DNA of 18,725 nucleotides from SIG587 sp045531585 (lineage in GTDB: Bacteria; Bacillota; Clostridia; Oscillospirales; Acutalibacteraceae), in assembly GCA_045531585.1 (NCBI GenBank), contig JAZSEH010000047.1, positions 1 through 18,725 of the forward strand, in the 5' to 3' direction. Each line of letters starts with the position of its first letter. Position 1 is the first letter of the stretch. Positions 1-8,161 of the stretch are shown here, in pieces. A program made the translations under genes and the position numbers. The notes beneath the pieces are model-generated. The model worked only from the letters and a program-made list of their open reading frames with translations. It was not told the origin of the DNA and did no database searches.

Positions 1-36
1 TACTTCGGAACGACACTTAGATCGTTCCCTACAATG
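1..36 (-). repeat. REP-like palindromic repeat, copy 1
   Basis: A perfect 7-bp inverted repeat (GGAACGA at 7-13, TCGTTCC at 22-28, 8-base loop) is flanked by a TTGTAGGG-type motif on the minus strand. The 13-base block at 22-34 matches 12 of 13 bases of the block at 8175-8187 in the parE-parC gap. This copy lies inside the presumed rRNA leader. Confidence 0.5.
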
Positions 37-157
37 CTGACGCATTTCTTTTTGTCCTTGATTTCTTCTTGAGATTTCTCTTCAAAGAATCGTCGGGTCC
101 TTTTGGTCGTTGTTTAATTTTCAAGGTCCGTTTCGCTGCCCCCTGTTTTGGGGGAGC
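1..157 (-). other. Leader of a probable rRNA operon (5' external spacer)
   Basis: This is the transcribed region downstream of the strong promoter at 164-192, read leftwards. It starts with a GC-rich hairpin (135-157: five C, a six-base loop, five G). It then contains CTTGAAAATTAAAC-type and TTCTTTGAAGAG-type sequences resembling the boxA-like antitermination leaders that precede 16S rRNA in Firmicutes. No 16S sequence lies inside the window, so the rRNA gene itself is inferred to begin just beyond the left edge. No open reading frame here looks real. Confidence 0.65.
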
Positions 158-163
158 CTGATA

Positions 164-240
164 ATAATACCACAGGTAAAATTATTTGTCAACACTTTTT
201 TTCAATTTTTTTTAAATTTTTTTCTTTTCGTTTTTTTATC
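164..240 (-). promoter_or_regulatory. Strong sigma-A promoter with UP-like A-tracts, probably rRNA P1
   Basis: On the minus strand the -35 is TTGACA (187-192), followed by a 17-base spacer and TATTAT (164-169). TGG just before the -10 makes it an extended -10. Upstream, 193-240 is almost pure A/T with phased A-tracts, like an UP element. The predicted first transcribed base is G (157-158), as at GTP-initiated rRNA promoters of Firmicutes. It reads away from sigF into the rRNA-type leader. Confidence 0.75.
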
Positions 241-276
241 TTCATTTCTTTCCCAAAAAGGCACAGTTTATATGAA

Positions 277-930
277 TTATTCCATATATATACGCAAAAT
301 ATCAAGGATTTTCTTTTCCCGTCGCGATACCTGTACTTGTGTCATATTTAGGAGTTTTGCGGTTTGACTTTGGGTAAGACTTCTAAAATAACGAAGCCTT
401 ATTATATCTGAATCCTCCTTAGGAAGTCTTGACAGAGCTACGTTCAAATCGAGTCTATCAGATAACTGTTCCTCAATGCCTGGGGTAGGTAAATCAAGCT
501 GACAGTTTCCCTCGTCGTTTTCAACCGTTAGGGACAGAACGGGTTGTGCGGCGCAAAGTGCCTCTGCCACCTCTTCACCTGATACGCTGAGCCTTTGGGC
601 CAGCTCCGCCACGGTCACCTCCCTTCCCGTCTCCTTTTCCATTTGCTCCCTTGTGTGAACCGCTTTAAGGGAAAGCTCCTTTAATGAACGAGAAACCTTT
701 ATGGTACCGCCGTCACGGAAAAGGCGTTTTATCTCACCTAAGATAACGGGAACGGCATAGGTGGAAAAGCAGAGACCCCTTTCCTCATCAAATCCATTTG
801 CAGCTTTAATAAGTCCCATACAGCCTGCCTGATACAAATCATCGTACTCGATGCCTCGTTTCACAAAGCGCTTACAGCAAGAATGTACCAGACCTAAGTT
901 CTCGGAAATGAAGGTTTCCTTGTCACGCAT
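277..930 (-). CDS. sigF: RNA polymerase sporulation sigma factor SigF (SpoIIAC)
   Basis: This is the forespore-specific sigma factor that directs the first compartment-specific transcription after asymmetric division. The 217-residue protein shows region 2 (YDDLYQAGCMGLIKA near residue 30, then FSTYAVPVILGEIKR), the conserved TIKVSRSLKEL block, and a region 4 helix-turn-helix ending in TQVQVSRREKKIL. SigF and SigG share these motifs. Position as the third gene behind spoIIAA and spoIIAB settles the call as SigF. It is shorter than the Bacillus subtilis protein (about 255 residues), mainly at the N-terminus. Its ATG overlaps the end of spoIIAB by 8 bases, implying translational coupling. No intrinsic terminator is visible after the stop; an rRNA-type promoter follows about 85 bases later. 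Confidence 0.95.
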   Translation of the reverse strand: MRDKETFISENLGLVHSCCKRFVKRGIEYDDLYQAGCMGLIKAANGFDEERGLCFSTYAVPVILGEIKRLFRDGGTIKVSRSLKELSLKAVHTREQMEKETGREVTVAELAQRLSVSGEEVAEALCAAQPVLSLTVENDEGNCQLDLPTPGIEEQLSDRLDLNVALSRLPKEDSDIIRLRYFRSLTQSQTAKLLNMTQVQVSRREKKILDILRIYME

Positions 931-1366
931 CAGCCTTTACCCGAATACTTATCTTCTTTTTTAAGGTAACCGTTGTACCCTTTCCCACCGTTGAAGTAAC
1001 GCGGATGCCGTCCATAAAGCTTTGCATAACCGCAAACCCCAGCCCTGCCCTTTCACCGCCCGCTGTGGTGAAGAGAGGTATCATTGCTTGCTCTATGTCC
1101 GCAATGCCGCATCCCTTATCCCTTATCCTGATACAAACGGTATTATCTGCAAAAATCTGTACGGTTATGTATATTTTTCCTATTGTTTCACGGTAGGCGT
1201 GAACTATGCAGTTAGTAACCGCCTCGGACACGGCTGTTTTTATGTCGCTTATTTCCTCTATAGTAGGGTCAAGCTGAGTGACAAAGGCCGCAACCGCCGA
1301 CCTTGCAAAGGCCTCGTTAGCAGACCTTGAGGGTATTGTAAGGGAAAAACTGTTATTTGCTTTCAC
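923..1366 (-). CDS. spoIIAB: Anti-sigma-F factor / serine kinase SpoIIAB
   Basis: SpoIIAB binds sigma-F and holds it inactive. It also phosphorylates SpoIIAA using ATP. The 147-residue protein has the GHKL ATPase signature: an N-box around residues 47-59 (E48, N52), a G1 box DKGCGI at 83-88 and a G2 box ERAGLGFAVM at 105-114. The length matches the family. The start is GTG (1364-1366), placed 8 bases after an AAGGAAG ribosome site lying inside the end of spoIIAA, with a 14-base overlap between the genes. These overlaps suggest that SpoIIAA, SpoIIAB and SigF are made in fixed proportions. The identification is firm. Confidence 0.95.
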   Translation of the reverse strand: MKANNSFSLTIPSRSANEAFARSAVAAFVTQLDPTIEEISDIKTAVSEAVTNCIVHAYRETIGKIYITVQIFADNTVCIRIRDKGCGIADIEQAMIPLFTTAGGERAGLGFAVMQSFMDGIRVTSTVGKGTTVTLKKKISIRVKADA

Positions 1367-1685
1367 TTTTTATACTTCCTTTCTCTAATCTTGCAAGGCG
1401 TTCAAGACCTGCAAGACGCATTACTTTATAAAGCTGTTCGCTTGCACCGCTGATATGAAGTGCTGCACCGTATTTTTTTGCAAGGGCATATCTACCCATT
1501 ACAAGGCCAATTCCCGAGCTGTCCATAAAGGATATATCGGAGAAATCCAAAACTACAAGTGTGGGATGATTTCGGTTTATGGCTACATCCACAGCCTCAC
1601 GCATCTCTTTAGCATTATGATGGTCCAGCTCCCCCTGCAAGAAAGCAGTGACCACCTCACCTGTTACGTCTATTCTTACTGACAT
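1353..1685 (-). CDS. spoIIAA: Anti-sigma factor antagonist SpoIIAA
   Basis: This STAS-domain anti-anti-sigma factor, when unphosphorylated, displaces sigma-F from SpoIIAB. The 110-residue protein carries the hallmark MDSSGIG loop (residues 54-60). By alignment with the Bacillus protein, the second serine (S57) is the expected target of SpoIIAB phosphorylation. The start is ATG preceded by AGGAGG at good spacing. It is the first gene of spoIIAA-spoIIAB-sigF. Only about 27 bases separate it from the folC terminator, so its promoter must overlap that hairpin or lie within the 3' end of folC. I could not find a confident sigma-H or sigma-A promoter there. Confidence 0.95.
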   Translation of the reverse strand: MSVRIDVTGEVVTAFLQGELDHHNAKEMREAVDVAINRNHPTLVVLDFSDISFMDSSGIGLVMGRYALAKKYGAALHISGASEQLYKVMRLAGLERLARLEKGSIKSESK

Positions 1686-1702
1686 TTTTTACACCTCCTG
1701 TT

Positions 1703-1751
1703 AAAAAATGAAAAGGACAAGCCTCATATTATATAATAGAGGCTTGTCCTT
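1703..1751 (-). terminator. Intrinsic terminator after folC
   Basis: A perfect 13-bp stem (1713-1725 with 1739-1751) has an AT-rich 13-base loop and is followed on the minus strand by TTTTCATTTTTT. The T-run lies only on the minus-strand side, so it ends the folC transcript just before spoIIAA. Confidence 0.85.
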
Positions 1752-1779
1752 AAAATATAGGTCATATTCTGTTGTCGAT

Positions 1780-3003
1780 TTATATAAGCTTTGGTCGTAT
1801 TGCGGAGGCAAGGTATAATGAGCCGAAAATGAACAGCGGATTATCCCCACACAGCTCCTTTGCTTTTTTTATTGCTTCGTCGTAATTCTCTGCGCTAAGG
1901 CAATTACTGCAGTATTTTTCTGAAATGGAGCACAGCTCGCTTGCTGAGATGGCTCTGGGATTTTCCTTTACCGTAACTGTTATTACATTTTTGCAATGAG
2001 GTAGAGCTATGCTAAGCGCCTCATCACAGGATTTATCTGCCATCATACCTATAATTGCGGTTATGCTTCCGCTGTAATTTTTCATAAAGTTCTCAAGGGC
2101 TTTCGCGCCGTCAGGATTATGGGCGCCGTCAAGCACAACAAGGGGGTTGCTTGATATAACCTCAAGACGGGCGGCAAAGCGTGTAGCTTCAATCCCCTTT
2201 TTAATGGCACTGCCGCTTACAGGCAGAGCTGCCGCCTTTACCGTTTCTATAACACTTAATGCATTGTTAACCTGATGCTTTCCAATAAGTGTGGTTTTGT
2301 AGGTATCGCCTTTATATATGAAAGTGTTGCCCGTTATATCGCTGTTAAGTATGACAAGATCATTTTTATCAGGAACGGTGAGGTGCTGCGAATAACTTTT
2401 TATAACGCTGAGTGCGGCAGGGTCCTGCATACAATCTGTAACAACAGGGGCGCCGCCCTTGATTATTCCGCACTTCTCCCCTGCTATTTTTTCTATTGTA
2501 TCACCCAGCACCTGCATATGGTCAAGAGCGATATGGGTTATAACCGAGCAAAGGGGATTTTTAATTATATTAGTGGCATCAAGCCTGCCGCCAAGGCCTG
2601 TTTCAAGAATTACAACATCACATTTTTGTTGAGCAAAATATAAAAATGCGGCGGCGGTTATAAATTCAAACTCGGTAAGAGTTATGTTGGTGTTTTTTAC
2701 CTGCTCGCAAACGCTGCAGAGGTCTTCCTCGCTTATAAGTTGACCGTTTACCTGTATGCGCTCACGGAAGGTTATAACATATGGAGAAATATAAAGTCCC
2801 ACCTTATAACCTGCGGCAATATAAACGTTGCTCAGCATTGTGGCGGTGGAGCCTTTACCATTAGTGCCTGCGATATGGATGCATTTTAGCGTATCCTGTA
2901 TGTTATTTAGTTTTTCCATAACCTCATTCATACGCTCAAGTCCCGGACGGGAGCCGAAAACCAAAAGAGAATGAATGTAATTTAAAGTTTCACTGTAATT
3001 CAA
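1780..3003 (-). CDS. folC: Bifunctional folylpolyglutamate synthase / dihydrofolate synthase
   Basis: FolC adds glutamate to dihydropteroate and/or extends the polyglutamate tail of reduced folates, using ATP. The 407-residue protein has the Mur-ligase-like P-loop GTNGKGS at residues 46-52, the SPYVITFRERI block near 73, the ALDHMQVLG region of the central domain and the VLDGAHNPDG motif of the C-terminal domain. The length is normal. The start codon is TTG (3001-3003), supported by AAGGAAG 8 bases upstream. It follows valS on the same strand, an order common in Firmicutes, and the two are probably co-transcribed apart from the hairpin between them. Confidence 0.93.
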   Translation of the reverse strand: MNYSETLNYIHSLLVFGSRPGLERMNEVMEKLNNIQDTLKCIHIAGTNGKGSTATMLSNVYIAAGYKVGLYISPYVITFRERIQVNGQLISEEDLCSVCEQVKNTNITLTEFEFITAAAFLYFAQQKCDVVILETGLGGRLDATNIIKNPLCSVITHIALDHMQVLGDTIEKIAGEKCGIIKGGAPVVTDCMQDPAALSVIKSYSQHLTVPDKNDLVILNSDITGNTFIYKGDTYKTTLIGKHQVNNALSVIETVKAAALPVSGSAIKKGIEATRFAARLEVISSNPLVVLDGAHNPDGAKALENFMKNYSGSITAIIGMMADKSCDEALSIALPHCKNVITVTVKENPRAISASELCSISEKYCSNCLSAENYDEAIKKAKELCGDNPLFIFGSLYLASAIRPKLI

Positions 3004-3027
3004 TTTGTAAACTTCCTTAATATAGGT

Positions 3028-3054
3028 AAGGCGGTCTTAAAACAAGACCGCCTT
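3028..3054. terminator. Inverted repeat between valS and folC (weak or partial terminator)
   Basis: An 11-bp perfect stem (3028-3038 with 3044-3054) has a five-base loop. On the minus strand it is followed by ACCTATATT with no real T-run; on the plus strand TTTTAAATTT follows. It may attenuate or process the valS-folC message rather than end it. The folC ribosome site lies immediately downstream. Confidence 0.45.
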
Positions 3055-3060
3055 TTAAAT

Positions 3061-5697
3061 TTAGATTTGTGCTTTAATTTTGGCAATGCTTTCTTCAAGG
3101 AGTGCTACCTTGGCAAGAACCTTTTCAAGCTGCTCGCGTTGCTCGGCAACAACCTTTTCGGGTGCCTTGGCAACAAAGCCCGGATTATTAAGCTTTTTCT
3201 CAAAAAACTCTTTATCCTTAAGGGTTTTTTCCATATCACGCTCAAGGCGTTTAAGCTCTGCTTCGAAATCAACCAGTTCATTCATAGGAATATAAATGGT
3301 TGCGGAATCGGTAACAACCTGAACTGCATCGGGCAGGTCAAAGGTTTCAGCACTTGCGGCAACCTCAACCTCAGAGGCAGAGGCAAGCTTGCAAAGATAG
3401 GGAGCGCTAACGTTGAAGGTATCCTCAAAATCGGTAGCAACGCACACCTTAGCCTTACGTGAGGGAGGTACGTTCATTTCAGCCCTGCGGTTACGGATGG
3501 CGCGTATGGCCTGCATAATACGCTCAAACTCAACCTCATCCTGAGAAAAATTAAGCTTTTCGTCATAAACGGGCCAGCTTGCAACCATAATGGACTCACC
3601 GCTATGGGGCAGAGACTGCCAAATTTCCTCAGTTATAAAGGGCATAAAGGGATGAAGCAGTTTAAGAACGCCGCTGAATACGTAAACAAGAACCGCACGT
3701 GCGCCGTCGGCCATATGCTTTTCCATTGACAGACGGGACTTTGCAACCTCAATATACCAATCGCAGAATACGTCCCAAATAAAGTCGTAAAGCTTTTGAA
3801 CGGCAAGTCCAAGCTCATACTTTTCAAGGTTATCGGTAACATCCCTTACAAGGGTATTGTACTTAGAAAGTATCCACTTATCCTCAAGGGCAAGGTTTTC
3901 GGGCAGAGGCATTTCCTTTTCATCCTCAAGATTCATAAGGAGGAAACGGGCCGCATTCCAAATTTTATTTGCAAAGTTACGGCTTGCCTCAACACGGTCA
4001 GGCGAATAGCGCATATCATTACCCGGGCTGTTACCTGTTGCAAGGGTAAAGCGCAGAGCGTCGGCGCCGTATTTTTCAATTTCAACCAATGGGTCAATAC
4101 CGTTGCCAAGGGACTTGGACATTTTTCTGCCCTGTGCATCACGGACAATACCGTGGAACAGAACGGTTTTAAAGGGAGCAACGCCTGTGTACTCAAGGCC
4201 CGAGAATATCATACGGGCAACCCAGAAGAATATAATGTCGTAGCCGGTAACAAGAGTATCGGTGGGATAGAAATACTTAAGGTCCTTATTGTCCTCGGGC
4301 CAGCCAAGTGTTGAGAAGGGCCAAAGGGCTGAGGAGAACCAGGTATCAAGGGTATCCTCATCCTGTTTAAGGTGGGTACTGCCGCACTTGGGACAAACGG
4401 TTGCATCCTCACGGGAAACGATAACCTCGCCGCAATCCTCGCAGTACCAGGCAGGGATACGGTGACCCCACCAAAGCTGACGGGAAATACACCAATCCTT
4501 AATGTTTTCCATCCAATTATAATAAGTCTTTTCAAAGCGGGCAGGAATAAGGGTAATATCTCCCTCTTTTACTGCTTTAACGGCAGGCTTTGCGAGGGGT
4601 TCCATTTTAACGAACCACTGCTTGGAGATATAAGGCTCAACAGTGCTGTCACAGCGGTAGCAGGAGCCAACGTTATGAACCATAGGTTCAATTTTAACAA
4701 GATAGCCCTGCTCCTCCAAGTCAGCTACAATTGCCTTTCTTGCCTCATAGCGTTCAAGACCGCAGTATTTGCCGCCGTTTTCGTTAATATGAGCATCCTC
4801 GGTCATAACGTTTATAACAGGGAGATTGTGGCGAAGCCCTACCTCAAAGTCGTTAGGGTCATGTGCAGGAGTAATTTTAACAACACCTGTACCAAAATCC
4901 ATTTCAACGTAGGAATCGGCAACAACGGGAATTTCTCTGCCAACAAGGGGCAGAATAACGGTTTTACCAACAAGGTGCTTATAGCGCTCGTCCTCAGGAT
5001 TAACCGCAACGGCAGTATCGCCAAGAAGGGTTTCAGGACGGGTAGTAGCAAGCTCCACAAACTCATCGCTATCCTTTACAGGATAACGAAGGTGCCAGAA
5101 GCTTCCCTGCTTTTCGCTATAGCTAACCTCGGCATCTGAAATGGAGGTCTTACAGTGTGGGCACCAGTTAATTATGCGCTCACCCCTGTAGATAAGGCCT
5201 TTTTCATAAAGGCGCACAAAAACCTCACGAACAGCCTTGGAGCAACCTTCGTCAAGAGTAAAGCGCTCACGCTCCCAGTCACAGGAGGAGCCAAGTTTTT
5301 TAAGCTGTTCGATAATTCTGCCGCCGTATTTTTCCTTCCAAGCCCAGGCTCTTTCAAGAAATTTCTCACGGCCAAGGTCTTCCTTGGTTAGCCCTTCCGC
5401 ACGCATTGCCTCAACTATTTTTGCCTCGGTTGCAATGGATGCGTGATCGGTACCGGGCATCCATAAAGCGGCCTTTCCCTGCATTCGCTTAAAACGTATA
5501 AGAATATCCTGCAGGGTCTCGTCAAGGGCGTGGCCCATATGAAGCTGACCTGTGATGTTTGGTGGTGGTATTACAATGGTGAAGGGCTCCTTTTCATCAT
5601 CCGCTACAGCGTGAAAAAAGCCGCCATCAAGCCAGAATTTATAGGTTCTGTCCTCAACCTCATTAGGGTCGTAGGTTTTTGCAAGTTCCTTTGCCAA
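3061..5697 (-). CDS. valS: Valyl-tRNA synthetase
   Basis: This class I aminoacyl-tRNA synthetase charges tRNA-Val. The 878-residue protein has the HIGH-type motif HMGH at residues 53-56 in an ITGQLHMGHAL context and KMSKS at 525-529. The inserted editing domain shows TTRPETLLGDTAVAVNP near 219 and DFGTGVVKITPAHDP near 267. Cysteine pairs at 179/182, 419/422 and 435/438 look like zinc ligands. The C-terminal 70 residues are a charged coiled-coil arm typical of ValRS. The start is TTG (5695-5697), chosen because AGGAGG sits at proper spacing before it. The leader is only about 27 bases, too short for a T-box. Confidence 0.97.
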   Translation of the reverse strand: MAKELAKTYDPNEVEDRTYKFWLDGGFFHAVADDEKEPFTIVIPPPNITGQLHMGHALDETLQDILIRFKRMQGKAALWMPGTDHASIATEAKIVEAMRAEGLTKEDLGREKFLERAWAWKEKYGGRIIEQLKKLGSSCDWERERFTLDEGCSKAVREVFVRLYEKGLIYRGERIINWCPHCKTSISDAEVSYSEKQGSFWHLRYPVKDSDEFVELATTRPETLLGDTAVAVNPEDERYKHLVGKTVILPLVGREIPVVADSYVEMDFGTGVVKITPAHDPNDFEVGLRHNLPVINVMTEDAHINENGGKYCGLERYEARKAIVADLEEQGYLVKIEPMVHNVGSCYRCDSTVEPYISKQWFVKMEPLAKPAVKAVKEGDITLIPARFEKTYYNWMENIKDWCISRQLWWGHRIPAWYCEDCGEVIVSREDATVCPKCGSTHLKQDEDTLDTWFSSALWPFSTLGWPEDNKDLKYFYPTDTLVTGYDIIFFWVARMIFSGLEYTGVAPFKTVLFHGIVRDAQGRKMSKSLGNGIDPLVEIEKYGADALRFTLATGNSPGNDMRYSPDRVEASRNFANKIWNAARFLLMNLEDEKEMPLPENLALEDKWILSKYNTLVRDVTDNLEKYELGLAVQKLYDFIWDVFCDWYIEVAKSRLSMEKHMADGARAVLVYVFSGVLKLLHPFMPFITEEIWQSLPHSGESIMVASWPVYDEKLNFSQDEVEFERIMQAIRAIRNRRAEMNVPPSRKAKVCVATDFEDTFNVSAPYLCKLASASEVEVAASAETFDLPDAVQVVTDSATIYIPMNELVDFEAELKRLERDMEKTLKDKEFFEKKLNNPGFVAKAPEKVVAEQREQLEKVLAKVALLEESIAKIKAQI

Positions 5698-5730
5698 TTG
5701 TTATTCCTCCTAAGGGTTTAATACTGGTAT

Positions 5731-5759
5731 ATGATAATACTAAAAAATAAATTTGTCAA
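5731..5759 (-). promoter_or_regulatory. Sigma-A promoter of valS-folC
   Basis: On the minus strand TTGACA (5754-5759) is followed by a 17-base spacer and TATCAT (5731-5736). Transcription would start near 5724, giving a short leader before the valS ribosome site. Confidence 0.8.
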
Positions 5760-5780
5760 ATACTTCCTGTAATATAATTG

Positions 5781-5884
5781 CATTTTCCGCAAATAGTAAT
5801 ACTGTCATCGGCAAGGAAGTAAAAAACAAAGCGTTTGCAGCCGATAGACTGGGTCGCCCGAAGGTTTTTCGGGCGGCTTTTGTT
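5781..5884 (+). ncRNA. Candidate plus-strand small RNA between valS and parC
   Basis: Both neighbours read on the minus strand, yet this gap has an intrinsic terminator oriented on the plus strand (5853-5884). A TATAAT (5773-5778) lies upstream on the plus strand, but no -35 sits at the normal distance (TTGTCA is only 14 bases away). Two interleaved complementary pairs, GCAAA/TTTGC (5789-5793 with 5834-5838) and ATCGGC/GCCGAT (5807-5812 with 5840-5845), could form an H-type pseudoknot. The GGCAA, ACAAAGC and CTGGGTCGCC blocks vaguely recall a c-di-GMP-I riboswitch lacking its P2 arm, but no plus-strand gene follows. The family is unknown. Confidence 0.35.
5853..5884 (+). terminator. Plus-strand intrinsic terminator abutting the parC stop
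   Basis: A 10-bp stem (5853-5862 with 5868-5877, one G-T pair) has a five-base loop and is followed on the plus strand by TTTTGTT. On the minus strand the base after the stem is C and there is no T-run, so it may only shield the 3' end of the parC message in that direction. Confidence 0.6.
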
Positions 5885-8126
5885 ATATGTCCATCTTTGC
5901 CTGTTCGGCTATACCCTTTTGGGGAAGTGCGCCTGCGGCAGGCAGATTACGGGTACGGTATCTGTGCTCGTTATCCATAGTTCCCTTTGTATAAAGTGCC
6001 GCAGAATAGATTCGCTGGCCCTTGCGCTGGGTCATAACCGCTACACCGCCGTTGTTTTTAGTGGTCTTTGCGGCAATTGCACCTGTGGATACAAGCAGCT
6101 TTCTGCCGTTTGTAGAGGTAAGCAGCACGTCAGAATCCTCAGGCAGATATATAATGGTGTGCAGGGCAAATTTCTCGCAATAAGCATTTATAAGCTTTTT
6201 ACGATTGTTCTTTGTCTGATAAGCGCTTAAGGGCACCTTGGCTACTCTACCATTATCAAACACAAATAGCATATAACCCTTGTAATCCCTTGTGGATACC
6301 ATATATACTGCACTCTCACCTGAATCGAATTCAAGCTTTGAGGGAATATAATCTCCCAGAACGCTTGCCTTACCGTCGGCAAAATCATTTACGTGGGTCT
6401 TATATACCTGACACTTGTCGGTAAAGAACAGAAGCTCGTGGGCGTTGGTGGCCTCCTCGGTTTGAGAAAGTTCATCCCCCTCCTTGAACTTTTGATCACC
6501 GCTCATTCTAAGGGACTGAGGAGTTATCTTTTTAAAGTAACCTTCCTTACTGAAGAACAGGGTAACGGGAGAATCGTCAACAATCTCCTCTTCCTTTGCG
6601 TCGTCCTCACTCTCGGCAGAAATGATAACGGTGCGGCGCTCCTTACCGTGCTTCTTTATAACCTCTTCAAGCTCCTTAATGATAATGCGAGCTATTTTAC
6701 TGCGGCTGTTTAATATATCCTCCATTTCGGCAATGCTCTTTTCAAGATTTTCTATCTCGTCAAGGCGCTTCAAGATATACTCACGGTTTAAATGGCGCAG
6801 CTTTATTTCGGCAACGTGCTCGGCCTGTACCTCGTCAATACCAAAACCGATCATAAGGTTGGGAACAACTTCCTTTTCCTCATCGGTCTCACGGACTATT
6901 TTTATTGCTTTATCAATATCAAGCAGGATTTTTTCAAGACCCTTTAAAAGGTGAAGCTTGTCCTTGGCCTTGGTAAGGTCAAAATAAACGCGGCGGCGAA
7001 CACACTCGCGGCGGAAGGCCACCCATTCACTTATTATCTCCTTAACACCCATAACTCTGGGTGAGCCTGCAATGAGAATATTAAAGTTGCAGGCAAAGCT
7101 ATCCTGTAACGGGGTTGCTTTAAAGAGTTTTTTCATAAAGCGGTCAGGATCAATACCGCGCTTTAGATCGATGGTAATTTTAAGGCCGTTAAGACCAGTT
7201 TCATCACGGATATCGTTTATTTCGGTTATTTTCTTAGCCTTTACAAGTTCAAGAACCTTTTCGATAATAGCCTCACTTGTAGTGGTGGGTGGTATTTCGG
7301 TTATATCAATACAGTTTTCGGACTTATCGTAGGAATAAACCGCCCGAACCTTAAAGCTACCGCGACCGCTTTCGTATATCTTCTCCATTTCGCTGCGGTC
7401 ATATAAAAGCTGACCGCCTATGGGAAAATCAGGAGCAAGCAGAGTATCGGCAACGTTTATGTCCTCATCCTTAATAAACTCAATGGTGGTTTTGCAAACC
7501 TCCGCAAGGTTAAAGGGACAAATGGAGCTTGCCATACCAACTGCTATACCCGTATTGGCATTTACAAGCACCGACGGAAAGGTTACGGGAAAAAGTGTGG
7601 GTTCCTTAAGGGTTGCATCGTAGTTGTCTACAAAATCCACAGTATCCTTATCAATATCAGCAAAAAGCTCAGATGCAATAGGTGCAAGCTTTGCCTCGGT
7701 ATAACGGGAGGCGGCATATGCCATATCACGGGAATAGGCCTTACCAAAGGAGCCTTTTGATGCTACATAGGGGTGTAAAAGTGCCTGATAGCCTTCGGAC
7801 AATCGCACCATAGTCTCATATATAGCCGCATCACCGTGGGGATTAAGCTGCATTGTTCTACCTACAATATTGGCAGATTTAATGGTTGAGCCATTTAAAA
7901 GTCCCATCATATACATAGTATAAAGCAGTTTTCTGTGGGATGGCTTAAAGCCGTCTATTTCAGGAATGGCGCGGGATACGATAACGCTCATTGCATAAGG
8001 CATATAGTTGGTTTCAAGGGTGGTAACAATAGGCTGTTCCACCGTAAGACCTGCACCTGCAATATAGGTTTTATCGGTATTGGCCTGTACTTTTGGTTTA
8101 TTAACTGTTTTCTTTCTCGGAGCCAT
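5883..8126 (-). CDS. parC: Topoisomerase IV subunit A-like type IIA DNA topoisomerase (ParC/GyrA family)
   Basis: This is the DNA-cleaving subunit of a type IIA topoisomerase; with its partner encoded at 8200-10182 it should pass one duplex through another. The 747-residue protein has the winged-helix cleavage domain with R141-Y142 (ASRYTEAKL), Y142 being the catalytic tyrosine. A coiled-coil tower follows (about residues 400-520) and then a beta-pinwheel C-terminal domain. I see no GyrA box of the QRRGGKG type, which favours topoisomerase IV over gyrase. At the quinolone site the order is HGDAAIYE: alanine (A100) replaces the usual serine and glutamate (E104) replaces aspartate. The ATG is 12 bases from AGGAG, slightly far. 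It is probably co-transcribed with parE. Confidence 0.88.
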   Translation of the reverse strand: MAPRKKTVNKPKVQANTDKTYIAGAGLTVEQPIVTTLETNYMPYAMSVIVSRAIPEIDGFKPSHRKLLYTMYMMGLLNGSTIKSANIVGRTMQLNPHGDAAIYETMVRLSEGYQALLHPYVASKGSFGKAYSRDMAYAASRYTEAKLAPIASELFADIDKDTVDFVDNYDATLKEPTLFPVTFPSVLVNANTGIAVGMASSICPFNLAEVCKTTIEFIKDEDINVADTLLAPDFPIGGQLLYDRSEMEKIYESGRGSFKVRAVYSYDKSENCIDITEIPPTTTSEAIIEKVLELVKAKKITEINDIRDETGLNGLKITIDLKRGIDPDRFMKKLFKATPLQDSFACNFNILIAGSPRVMGVKEIISEWVAFRRECVRRRVYFDLTKAKDKLHLLKGLEKILLDIDKAIKIVRETDEEKEVVPNLMIGFGIDEVQAEHVAEIKLRHLNREYILKRLDEIENLEKSIAEMEDILNSRSKIARIIIKELEEVIKKHGKERRTVIISAESEDDAKEEEIVDDSPVTLFFSKEGYFKKITPQSLRMSGDQKFKEGDELSQTEEATNAHELLFFTDKCQVYKTHVNDFADGKASVLGDYIPSKLEFDSGESAVYMVSTRDYKGYMLFVFDNGRVAKVPLSAYQTKNNRKKLINAYCEKFALHTIIYLPEDSDVLLTSTNGRKLLVSTGAIAAKTTKNNGGVAVMTQRKGQRIYSAALYTKGTMDNEHRYRTRNLPAAGALPQKGIAEQAKMDI

Positions 8127-8161
8127 TTATTTTCGTTTCTCCTATAATTTATTGTTAAATT

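Noticed and set aside
3796..5139. Long plus-strand frames opposite valS (172 and 255 codons)
   Set aside because: They are shadows of the valS reading frame: no ribosome sites, composition unlike real proteins, and the minus-strand gene is certain.
5698..5724. T-box riboswitch upstream of valS
   Set aside because: The predicted transcript start leaves a leader of about 27 bases, too short, and no T-box motif is present.
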